DNA from: JANYCO01 sp031416415
GTDB taxonomy: Bacteria; Bacteroidota; Bacteroidia; Cytophagales; Cytophagaceae
Assembly: GCA_031416415.1 (NCBI GenBank)
Contig: JANOTP010000210.1
Location: 1-25,282 of the forward strand
Direction of reading: 5' to 3'
Length of the DNA: 25,282 bases
Shown: one piece after another, positions 16,463 to 25,100 of the stretch
How the letters are laid out: each line of letters opens with the position of its first letter
Numbering within the stretch: the first letter of the stretch is position 1
The notes under the pieces: generated by a model
Told to the model about the DNA's origin: nothing
The model's database searches: none
What the model saw: the letters and a program-made list of their open reading frames with translations, nothing else
Translations under genes and position numbers: made by a program

Positions 16463-16837
16463 ATGACTATTAACATTATAATAAGCAGTATTATAGCAGT
16501 AATAATACTTGTGTCCCTGATACTCTATTTTTCTAAAACTGACACTAAGGAATGTTTTACTGTAGAAAATTTTGACAAGGTACTGGATTATACAAAATGG
16601 AAACAAAGAACCTCAAAAATTGGCAAAGTACTAGTAAATGGGTATCGAGTAGAAGTAACTACAGAAGATGAAATTATTTTTAAAAATGACAAAGAAAACT
16701 ATACCCTATTTAAAGTGACTCGCAACAAAGGGATTGTTCTTCTACCTGTAAAACAAAACAGTTCATTGATTAGAAAAGCCAACAATGCTTTTTGTGAATT
16801 ATTAGAACGGGCTTTATTTCATCCTGTAAATCCTTAA
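16463..16837 (+). CDS. Small membrane protein of unknown function
   Basis: A 124-residue protein that I do not recognise. Residues 3-24 form one strongly hydrophobic helix (INIIISSIIAVIILVSLILYF), probably an uncleaved signal anchor. The rest is a soluble domain of about 95 residues with an alternating strand pattern (KVLVNGYRVEVTTEDEIIFKND, YTLFKVTRNKGIVLLPV) and a closing amphipathic helix (KANNAFCELLERAL). The protein has two cysteines (C31, C110). The start follows the big hairpin by 17 nt with no evident Shine-Dalgarno sequence, so the mRNA would have either a very short leader or a read-through origin. It is convergent with the glycosyltransferase gene at 16896. Confidence 0.6.
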   Translation: MTINIIISSIIAVIILVSLILYFSKTDTKECFTVENFDKVLDYTKWKQRTSKIGKVLVNGYRVEVTTEDEIIFKNDKENYTLFKVTRNKGIVLLPVKQNSSLIRKANNAFCELLERALFHPVNP

Positions 16838-16895
16838 AAATAAAAAATAATATACTAAAACTACATTTTTAAATAAAGAAAATAATAGTTAGAAT

Positions 16896-18596
16896 TCAAT
16901 GTTTATCTTTTAATCGATAAATTTCACAATCATAAAATTTTTCGACAAATAAATAATCCGACTGCTTTATCCCTACTGGAAAAAAATCATTGTATTTTAA
17001 TACTACTGAATACACCTGATTGTCTTTTTTTTCATAAACCACACTAAATTTATTGTCTTCTTTTATACGTTCTAATTTTAAAAAATAATAAAGAATATCT
17101 TTTTGATCAACCATAATAATACCTTTTTTAGGAGTACTTATTTCTTTGCTTTTTTTCATAATTTCTTCAAAAAAATACTTATCTGAAATATATTGATTAT
17201 CCAAGTAAGGATATAAACAAAACGCCACTATAGAAAGTAGTAAAGAATAAAAAATCGTCTCTCTATTTAAAAGAAATTTCATAAAAGCTCCAAATGTAAA
17301 TGCTATAGTAATATTTAGAAGGAAAGAAATATAGGTCCAAGTACGATACGGAGGGAAAGCATTTTTTGCAGTAATAAAAATAAATGAACCAACCATAATT
17401 ACACTAAAAAAAAATATCCACTCTTTTACAATGAGCTTTTTATAATATAGAAAACTTGTCAATGCAATTAAAGCAAGAAGTACTAAAAATCCTTTAGAAG
17501 GTATATAAAACAAATAATCTATTGATTCCAAAACCGCTGGTTGAAGAATACTAAAAAAATGAACGTATCCTTTTCCTTGTACCCATGGATTATCAAGTCT
17601 TTCTATTCCATTTATTAATAAAACTGGCATATAAATAAAGGTTACCAAAATCCCCAACAATAATGTTGTTGCTAAAATCTCCTTTTTAGAACTCTTAATG
17701 GATTTAATCCAAAGGAAAACAAGCAATGGAACTACAGCAATCAAAGAACTTAATAAAGTCCAAATAGCCAACGTTGATGATAGAACAAAAATGTATAAAT
17801 AAATATTATTTCTATATTTATAAGTATAAATAAATACTGAAATAAAACCAATAAGTAAAAATAAACTCATCATCATATAACCACGCCCTTGCACACTGTA
17901 TGTAGTGGAAGAACCCATTAATCCAGACAAAAGTAACCCTATACAAGCTGCTTGAAAACCTGCTTGTGAACGTACAAATCCATATACTAGAAAAAGAATC
18001 AACACCCAAGAAATACAAGACGGTACTATCATTACCACCTCTGGTTTTAAATTAAATTTATCAAAAAATGAAGCTACAATATTAAAAAAAATATGATTAT
18101 TTGCCTCATGATATAAAAGTCCGCTTACCAAGGGTCCCTGGTGTGAACAAAATACATAAGACGATACATCGTCTACTCGAATTGGAGATTCTACCCAAAG
18201 ATATATATGATTACTTAGTATAAGAATACAAATCAGCACTAAGATTATTTTTTCTTTTTTATTCTCGATACGAAGTGATAAAAATATTTTTTTTATTATT
18301 TCATTAAAATCATAAATTTTATTTTTTAGTTTAAGTGAAATCAGGAGTTTATATCTTCTATTTAGATATAATAGTAGTAGAGTAATACACGTTAAGAATA
18401 CAACCCAAAGCCTCAAAAAAATAAACTGCTTTTGTGTGAAAAAATATTGAATTTTATCTACATCATATACTTCAGGGTAGTTTGATTGAATATAATTAAC
18501 AACTTGTAAATAACTATTAGAAATAAGCAAAAAGGAAATAAGTATTTCCAATACTAGAAAAAAAAATAACACACTCCTAGAAATTATATATAGCAT
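16896..18596 (-). CDS. GT-C fold membrane glycosyltransferase (ArnT/PMT-like)
   Basis: A 566-residue integral membrane protein with a dozen or so hydrophobic segments. Between the early helices lies SPIRVDDVSSY (D142, D143), the acidic pair in the first extracytoplasmic loop that marks lipid-phosphate-dependent GT-C transferases. It is followed by HEANNHIFFNI (163-173), the counterpart of the N-H-P-P-L-type motif, and QGRGYMMMS (236-244), the counterpart of the E-A-R-x-Y motif. The C-terminal 90 residues are a small soluble domain. Such enzymes move a sugar from a polyprenyl-phosphate carrier to a lipid, protein or polysaccharide on the outer side of the membrane; donor and acceptor cannot be told. 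It lies downstream of argS in the same direction with a 90-base gap, probably with its own promoter. No polysaccharide genes are adjacent. Base composition looks more AT-rich than argS, which may indicate transfer. Confidence 0.75.
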   Translation of the reverse strand: MLYIISRSVLFFFLVLEILISFLLISNSYLQVVNYIQSNYPEVYDVDKIQYFFTQKQFIFLRLWVVFLTCITLLLLYLNRRYKLLISLKLKNKIYDFNEIIKKIFLSLRIENKKEKIILVLICILILSNHIYLWVESPIRVDDVSSYVFCSHQGPLVSGLLYHEANNHIFFNIVASFFDKFNLKPEVVMIVPSCISWVLILFLVYGFVRSQAGFQAACIGLLLSGLMGSSTTYSVQGRGYMMMSLFLLIGFISVFIYTYKYRNNIYLYIFVLSSTLAIWTLLSSLIAVVPLLVFLWIKSIKSSKKEILATTLLLGILVTFIYMPVLLINGIERLDNPWVQGKGYVHFFSILQPAVLESIDYLFYIPSKGFLVLLALIALTSFLYYKKLIVKEWIFFFSVIMVGSFIFITAKNAFPPYRTWTYISFLLNITIAFTFGAFMKFLLNRETIFYSLLLSIVAFCLYPYLDNQYISDKYFFEEIMKKSKEISTPKKGIIMVDQKDILYYFLKLERIKEDNKFSVVYEKKDNQVYSVVLKYNDFFPVGIKQSDYLFVEKFYDCEIYRLKDKH

Positions 18597-18659
18597 TTAA
18601 TAAGACGGGCTAGAATAGTATTTTATAATATAACCTAATTAGAATTTACAGATTCATAA

Positions 18660-18667
18660 CAAATTTA
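18660..18667 (-). promoter_or_regulatory. Possible -7 element (TAAATTTG) of the glycosyltransferase gene
   Basis: The octamer on the minus strand matches TAnnTTTG and lies about 63 nt upstream of the ATG at 18596, in the spacer after argS. No clear -33 element is present at 19-20 nt, so the call is weak. Confidence 0.25.
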
Positions 18668-18686
18668 ATATTTATAATCAACTACA

Positions 18687-20483
18687 CTACATCTTATCTG
18701 GCACTTCTACTCCTAATAATCCCATAGCTTTTTTAATTACTTTTCCTGTAGCGTTTGTAAGCGCTATACGAAAAGCTTTGGCCTCAGCATTAGGTTCCAT
18801 CATAATAGATACTTCGTTATAAAAACGATTAAACTCGCGGGCTAGCTCTATACAATATTGAGAAATAATAGCAGGGGAATATTGATCTGCTGCTTCCTTA
18901 ATAGCAGAAGTATATCGGTTTAGTGCAATTATTAATCCTACTTCTGATGGATTTAAAATAGTATATTTTTCATAGGAACCCTCTGAATATTCTGTACCTT
19001 GTTGTTCAGCCTTACGCATTATGGCGCGACTTCGTGCATAAGCATATTGTATATAAGGACCTGTATCGCCATTCAACTGAATAGATTCTTCAGGATTAAA
19101 CATCATTCGTTTTTTAGGATCAACACGAAGTAAATAATATTTTAACGCTCCGAGCCCAAGCTGGCGAAATAACACTCCTGCCTCTTCTTCGCTAAAGCCA
19201 TCCGTTTTACCATGTGACATGGTTTCGGATTTTGCTTCCTCTATCATCGAGTTTACAAGATCATCAGCATCTACTACTGTACCTTCACGTGATTTCATTT
19301 TCCCAGAAGGGAGATCGACCATGCCATAAGACAAATGATAGACTCCTTCTGCATAAGGCTTATGGAGTTTTTTAAGAATTAATTTCAAAACATTAAAATG
19401 ATAATCTTGCTCGTTACCGACTACATATATAGATTTTTCACAACCAAATTCTTTGTACTTCAATTCGGCAGTGCCAAGGTCTTGAGTGATATAAACTGAA
19501 GTGCCATCTGAACGAAGGAGTAATTTTTCATCTAATCCATCGCCTGTCAGATCGACCCAGACTGCACCAGTATCCTTTTTAAAAAATGCCCCAGTAAGCA
19601 ATCCCTCTTCAACGATTTCTTTACCTAAAAGATAGGTATTGGATTCATAATAAAATTTATCAAAGTCCACTCCTATCATTTTATAAGTAGCGTTAAAACC
19701 TTCGTAAACCCAGCTGTTCATTTTTTTCCAAAGCTCTACTACTTCTTTATCGCCTTGCTCCCATTTGCGAAGCATTTCTTGAGCTTCAAGAATTAAAGGA
19801 TTTCGTTTTTCAATCTCATCGTCTGTTAACCCTGTTTCTTTTAATTTAACAGCTTCTACTTTTAATAGTTTATCAAACTCAACATAATACTTCCCTACCA
19901 AATGATCTCCTTTCAAACCAGAAGATTCAGGTGTTTCATTGTTGCCAAATTTTTGATAAGCCAACATCGACTTACAAATATGAATGCCACGATCGTTGAT
20001 GAGGTTGGCTTTTATAACTTCGTAACCGTTTGCTTTAAGAATTTCTGATACTGAAAACCCAAGAAAATTATTTCGAAGATGTCCAAGGTGTAAGGGTTTG
20101 TTGGTATTGGGAGAAGAATATTCCACCATTACTTTTTTACCGTTGGAAGCATATACACCAAATTCAGCTTTCGAAAGTGTTTCGTTGAATAATTTAATCC
20201 AAGCACCTTCCGTAATTACTAGATTCAAAAATCCTTTAACTACATTATAGGAACCGACAACTCCAGATTTTTCTTGTAAATAATCTCCTAATTTTTTTCC
20301 AGTTTCCTCAGGTGAAACTTTTGTAATTTTAGTAAAAGTAAAAGTGGTAAAGGTAAACGTACCCTCAAACTCTTTTTTTGTACTTTGAAGCGCAATTTCT
20401 TCCGTTTTGACTGATGCTCCAAAAAGGGTATTTAGCCCCTCTGCGAGTGAAGATTTTATAATATTTTCTATATTCATATTCAA
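18687..20483 (-). CDS. argS: Arginyl-tRNA synthetase
   Basis: A 598-residue class I aminoacyl-tRNA synthetase charging tRNA-Arg. The N-terminal additional domain (1-110) is followed by the Rossmann catalytic domain with SSPNTNKPLHLGHLRNN (HIGH motif as HLGH, 132-135). The Y-G-M-V-D-L segment leads to the KMSKS-equivalent K395-M-K-S-R399, typical of ArgS. The all-helical anticodon-binding domain closes the protein (IQYAYARSRAIMRKAEQQG onwards, ending in EVPDKM). Two in-frame ATGs (codons 1 and 3) are possible starts; the first is used here. It is divergent from arginine decarboxylase with 142 bases between the start codons. Confidence 0.97.
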   Translation of the reverse strand: MNMNIENIIKSSLAEGLNTLFGASVKTEEIALQSTKKEFEGTFTFTTFTFTKITKVSPEETGKKLGDYLQEKSGVVGSYNVVKGFLNLVITEGAWIKLFNETLSKAEFGVYASNGKKVMVEYSSPNTNKPLHLGHLRNNFLGFSVSEILKANGYEVIKANLINDRGIHICKSMLAYQKFGNNETPESSGLKGDHLVGKYYVEFDKLLKVEAVKLKETGLTDDEIEKRNPLILEAQEMLRKWEQGDKEVVELWKKMNSWVYEGFNATYKMIGVDFDKFYYESNTYLLGKEIVEEGLLTGAFFKKDTGAVWVDLTGDGLDEKLLLRSDGTSVYITQDLGTAELKYKEFGCEKSIYVVGNEQDYHFNVLKLILKKLHKPYAEGVYHLSYGMVDLPSGKMKSREGTVVDADDLVNSMIEEAKSETMSHGKTDGFSEEEAGVLFRQLGLGALKYYLLRVDPKKRMMFNPEESIQLNGDTGPYIQYAYARSRAIMRKAEQQGTEYSEGSYEKYTILNPSEVGLIIALNRYTSAIKEAADQYSPAIISQYCIELAREFNRFYNEVSIMMEPNAEAKAFRIALTNATGKVIKKAMGLLGVEVPDKM

Positions 20484-20569
20484 AATTTACCAACAGTCTG
20501 TATGGGGTTCTGATTATCAGAAAATTACTTTCAGATGATGGTATATAAAATTATGTTAAACTTTTACTT

Positions 20570-20582
20570 TTTGCATTGCAAA
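20570..20582. promoter_or_regulatory. Palindrome TTTGCA-T-TGCAAA between argS and speA
   Basis: A 13-bp perfect dyad around one central base in the divergent promoter region, about 45 nt upstream of the speA start. It could be an operator for either gene or chance in AT-rich DNA. Confidence 0.3.
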
Positions 20583-20597
20583 GATTGTAATTTTATA

Positions 20598-20607
20598 GCA
20601 ATATTGC
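20598..20607. promoter_or_regulatory. Palindrome GCAATATTGC upstream of speA
   Basis: A 10-bp perfect palindrome 18 nt before the speA ATG, sharing TTGC/GCAA half-sites with the dyad at 20570-20582. The two centres are about 26-27 bp apart. Confidence 0.3.
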
Positions 20608-20625
20608 ACATTATTTAAAACTAAG

Positions 20626-22020
20626 ATGGACAAATACAGAGACCTAATCGAACAAACCTTTTTCTTTCCTACAGAAGAGTTTAAAGTAGAAAATAACGAA
20701 CTGTTTTTCAATGGTATACCCACAATGGATATTGTTCGAGAATATGGAACTCCCGTCAAACTTACCTATCTTCCAAAAATCAGCTCACAAATCCAAAAAG
20801 CAAAAGGTTTTTTTGGAGATGCGATTACTAAAAACAACTACCAAGGCAACTATGTTTATTGTTATTGTACAAAGTCATCGCACTTTCGATTTGTATTGGA
20901 AGAGGCAATGAAAAACAATATTAATATTGAAACTTCTTCGGCTTTTGATATACCAATTATAAGAAAATTACACGAATCAGGTAAACTTCCAAAAAGTACT
21001 TATGTTATTTGTAATGGGTACAAAAAAGAAATTTATACTCAATATATTTCGGAATTAATTAACGATGGTTTTGAAAACTGTATCCCAATTTTAGATAATC
21101 TGGAAGAGATTGATCAGTATAACAAATTAGTAAAAGACAAATGTAAAGTAGGTATCCGTATAGCTGCGGACGAAGATCCTAAATTTGAATTTTACACTTC
21201 TCGTTTAGGAGTATGCTACAACAATGTAATGGATCTTTACAAAACTAAGATTGAAAACAATCCAAAGTTTGAGTTAAAAATGTTGCACGTTTTTGTTAAC
21301 TCAGGTATTAAAGATACCACTTATTATTGGGGAGAGTTAAGAAGATTCGTATACAAATATTGTGAAATGAGAAAGGTTTGTCCTACTCTAGATAGCATTG
21401 ATATTGGTGGTGGCTGGCCTATCAAAACTTCTGTACACTTTGATTATGATTATGCTTACATGGCGGATCAAATTGTTAAAAATATCAAGAAAATCTGTGA
21501 AGAGATGGAAGTACCTACTCCTAATATATTTTCTGAATTTGGAAGTTTTACAGTTGGCGAAAGTGGAGCTGCACTATATTCTATAATGGGTACTAAACTT
21601 CAAAACGATAAAGAAGAGTGGTTCATGATCGACAGTTCATTTATCACTACACTTCCAGACGTTTGGGGTTTAAATCAGAAATATATACTCCTAGCATTAA
21701 ATCAATGGGACAAATCTTACCAGAAGGCAAAAGTAGGAGGCATTACATGTGATAGTCAAGATTATTATAATTCAGAGGCGCATGTGAACATGGTTTTCCT
21801 TCCAGATCCTCCGAAAGATGAAAAACTTTATATTGGCTTTTTTCATACTGGTGCCTATCAAGAATCCCTTGGTGGATATGGTGGTATACAACATTGCCTG
21901 ATCCCAGCACCTAAACATGTGCTGATTGATAAAGATGAAAATGGTAAAATAACTACTCGTTTATTTGCTGAAGAACAAACTAAAGAAAGCATGTTGAAAA
22001 TACTTGGTTACGATATATAA
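20626..22020 (+). CDS. speA: Biosynthetic arginine decarboxylase (Bacteroidota type, PLP fold III)
   Basis: A 464-residue PLP enzyme of the alanine-racemase-fold decarboxylase family, of the short form found in Bacteroidota and much smaller than the roughly 650-residue E. coli SpeA. It decarboxylates arginine to agmatine as the first step to polyamines. Landmarks are YCYCTKSSHF with the PLP lysine K83, ETSSAFDI (91-100 region), GIRIAADEDPKFEFYTSRLG, the phosphate-binding glycine loop DIGGGWP (259-265), FSEFGSFTVGESGA (about 303-316) and GGITCDSQDYY with catalytic C375-D376. The close match to flavobacterial arginine decarboxylases, including DPKFEFYTSRLG, makes the substrate assignment good although not proven. 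No agmatinase or agmatine deiminase gene is adjacent. It is divergent from argS and ends at a bidirectional terminator. Confidence 0.92.
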   Translation: MDKYRDLIEQTFFFPTEEFKVENNELFFNGIPTMDIVREYGTPVKLTYLPKISSQIQKAKGFFGDAITKNNYQGNYVYCYCTKSSHFRFVLEEAMKNNINIETSSAFDIPIIRKLHESGKLPKSTYVICNGYKKEIYTQYISELINDGFENCIPILDNLEEIDQYNKLVKDKCKVGIRIAADEDPKFEFYTSRLGVCYNNVMDLYKTKIENNPKFELKMLHVFVNSGIKDTTYYWGELRRFVYKYCEMRKVCPTLDSIDIGGGWPIKTSVHFDYDYAYMADQIVKNIKKICEEMEVPTPNIFSEFGSFTVGESGAALYSIMGTKLQNDKEEWFMIDSSFITTLPDVWGLNQKYILLALNQWDKSYQKAKVGGITCDSQDYYNSEAHVNMVFLPDPPKDEKLYIGFFHTGAYQESLGGYGGIQHCLIPAPKHVLIDKDENGKITTRLFAEEQTKESMLKILGYDI

Positions 22021-22048
22021 TCGAATAATTTACAACTTCATTTATTTA

Positions 22049-22097
22049 AAAATCCCATTTATATTCCCGAAAATCGGAAATATAAATGGGATTTAGT
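22049..22097. terminator. Bidirectional terminator between speA and the T9SS protein gene
   Basis: Two nested complementary blocks, AAATCCCATTTATATT with AATATAAATGGGATTT-type arms and an inner CCGA/TCGG, form a long stem with one mismatch and a 3-nt loop at 22071-22073. A and T runs flank both sides. It lies between two convergent genes and can serve both. Confidence 0.85.
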
Positions 22098-22119
22098 TTT
22101 ATATAAATTCGTAGGATGA

Positions 22120-25100
22120 TTATTCAGTGATAATTATTTTTTCCGAAATAGTAGTACCGTTTAAAATAGCCACGAACGAATACATTCCACTTTGCAATTT
22201 TTTACCACCTTCTGTCATTGATAAAAAAGTAGTAGCTGAAATAATTTTCTGAATAATACATCTTCCCTCACTGTTATAAATATTTACAAGAATTTCTGAT
22301 TCGTTATTTTCTGGCACCAATATAGTTAGCTCGCTTCCAGTATTTATTAATGTTGGAAAAACTGACAATTTGGTATTTTCATTAATAACTACTGAAACAA
22401 TACTTGTATTAGAAAATTTACCATTTGCATCCGTTTGTCTAATCCTATAGTAAGATGTTCCTTGATATGGTTTATAATCGTATTGAATATAATTAATCTG
22501 TGAAGAAGAATTTAAAGCTCCTTTTACTATTGATACATCTTCAAAGTCAAGTCCATTTTTACTTCTTTCTACAGTAAAATAATCGTTGTTAAGTTCTAAT
22601 GCTGTACTCCAATTTAATTTCACAACTCCATTGGTATTATTGGCAGAAAATGAAATAAATTCAACAGGTGCTGGAATAGGAAAACCAAATGTAAATGGGC
22701 TAAAAGAAGTTACTAGTTGGCTAGTAACAGAACCAGCTACAGTAGTACCAGTAGTTCCACCTGACTGCGTCTCGCTTACCCAGCTAGCAGCAGGAAAATG
22801 TGCAACTTCTACAGTACTGATAGCTGTAATACCACTCCTAGTTCCATTTTCCCAAAATAATGTTACAGCCACATTATCACTACTAATAGTTCTATTCAAC
22901 ATCCAATATTCAACAGTACTTACACTCCCAAGAGGCGCTGTAATACTAGTTGTGTTTGAATAACCTGCATCAAAATATTGAGCATCAAAAGCTGCTGAAG
23001 TAGAGGCCGGAGCAGAAATACCAAGGCGAGCCCAGATTACACCGTCACCTAAAGGAAAGATAAGACTATCGTTGCCTATTTTCCTCATAGGTCCATCAAC
23101 AAAACTAGTTGCATTACCAGCAGTAGACGTAGCGTTATCATTTAAAGTAAGTATATTAGTAGCACCGGTAATTACAATACCATTTGTCATAATTAATCCT
23201 CCATCAATAAACACAGGTAAACTTAAAGTAGTAGTTGCTGCTGATTTGGATTGTTCCAGATTATCAAACGTAACAAAGGGAGCTGTACCACTTATAACAG
23301 AAGGACTAGTTCCGTTAAAGGTGACTGTTCTTCCACTACCATCAAAGGTACCGTTGTCTACAAAATTTCCAGCGATATTAATTGATTTATTCAATTTAAT
23401 GCCTGCTCCTGTTGCTAGAGTAAGATTATTAAAATTGGTAGTACCTGATCCATTTATAAATTGCGAGGCACCGTCAAATGTAATTGTAGAAGTATTACCT
23501 GTTAATATACCATTATTGGTAAGACTTCCCGAAACTACATGGCTCAATGCGGTACCACATTTAAATTCAGAATTTATTCCTATATATAAATTTTCAGCTA
23601 TTGCCCATGAAGCAGGAGGAGTAACACCTGCGACATTTGTATTTGTCACTTCAACATTCGTAAAGACAGGTGCATTTGCTTGTATTGTAAGCGCTCCAGT
23701 ACCAGCGAACTCAACATCACCGGTACTTGTAAAAGCTCCACCTACACCGTCTAATTTCACTGTTCCACTAGCCGAGTAAGGAGCACCTGGACTAAATTTT
23801 AATTTACCATTACTAATTACCGAACCATTGTTAGTGAAATTGCCATAAAAAGTATGCATTAAAGATCCATCGTTAAATATAACACCAGCTGCTATATTAC
23901 AGGCCACAAAAACATTCCATGGAACACTTGTTGTAAACTGACCTCCTGTATTATTAATATTAACAGTAGCAAAAGATGGAGAGCTGGATGAGTTAAGAAT
24001 AGGTGCTACAGTTCCATTAAAATTAACCACTCCTGTAGCGGTAGAACTTACGGCATTAATTAGTTGAAATGTCTGAAGTCTTGTACCTGTAAAAGTTATT
24101 ACTCCACTACTCGTCATAGCGCCTCTATTTGTTAGATCTCCATCGAGACTTGAACTACTTGTACTTAAATCAAAAGAACCTCCATTTGCAATAAATAGAT
24201 TTCCTGCAATCGCAATATTTCCACTAGCCATTATATAAGAGCCTAGTACATTTATATTATTAACAGTTGTTGTACCTGAAATATTTTTAGAAGTACCACT
24301 AAGAATAAGTGTGCTTGTAGCAGGAGTAAAATTACCATTGTTGGTAAAGTGTCCATAAAGAGTAATACTATTTGTGTCCGGATTTAAAGTAGCGCCATTG
24401 TTGATTAATAAATCTCCATTTATAGAAATATCACCCACTGTTGTTTTAGCAGTTACACCTCCATTAGAAAAAGTAATATTTCCATAACTAACCTCTGCAA
24501 TATTTTGAGCAATGGAACCATTGTACTCTACGGTACTAGAAGTAGCTAGATTTAAAGTAATATAGTTTTGAGGAAAGTTGTTGGCACCTGAAATTTTAAA
24601 AATAGAATTACTACCTATATTTAAATTACCACCTGGATTACTTCTATCGGCTAAATAAGTAGATAAATCAATATTTCCAGTAGTGATAAGAAAATCGTTA
24701 TTTATGCTAAGATCTCCAGTAAGGGATAATGTTCCAGAAGATTTATTCACAAGTATAGAATTAAAAGCTGTTGTATTTACGGTTTGTGCCGAGCTGCCGT
24801 TGAAATTTACAGATCCACTTCCTAACGTAAACGTACCATTGTTGGTCCAATTTCCTCCAATATTAATTCTAGTTCCCATTTCAATTAGATTAGCACCTAT
24901 AGCCGTAGTAATATTTCCAGCTACTGAAAGCGTATCTAATAATGCCATCTCACCACTAGAAATTAATAAATTTCCATTGGCAACTAATGGCAAATTAATA
25001 GTAGCTCTTTCTGTAGCTTTTGAGATAACTAAATTATTGTATACAACAGGAGCTATTAACTGAGCAGTTGATCCTGTATAGGTTACTGTTCCAGTGCCAC

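Noticed and set aside
23072..23779. 235-codon plus-strand ORF inside the T9SS gene
   Set aside because: It lies antisense to a strongly supported repetitive coding region. The Val/Pro/Leu-rich translation is the mirror of Thr/Asn/Gly codons; the same holds for 22586-22963 and 24683-25063.
23500..24850. CRISPR-like repeated ACCATTGTTGGT words
   Set aside because: Spacing is irregular (hundreds of bases), copies are diverged, and they fall in frame in a repetitive surface protein.
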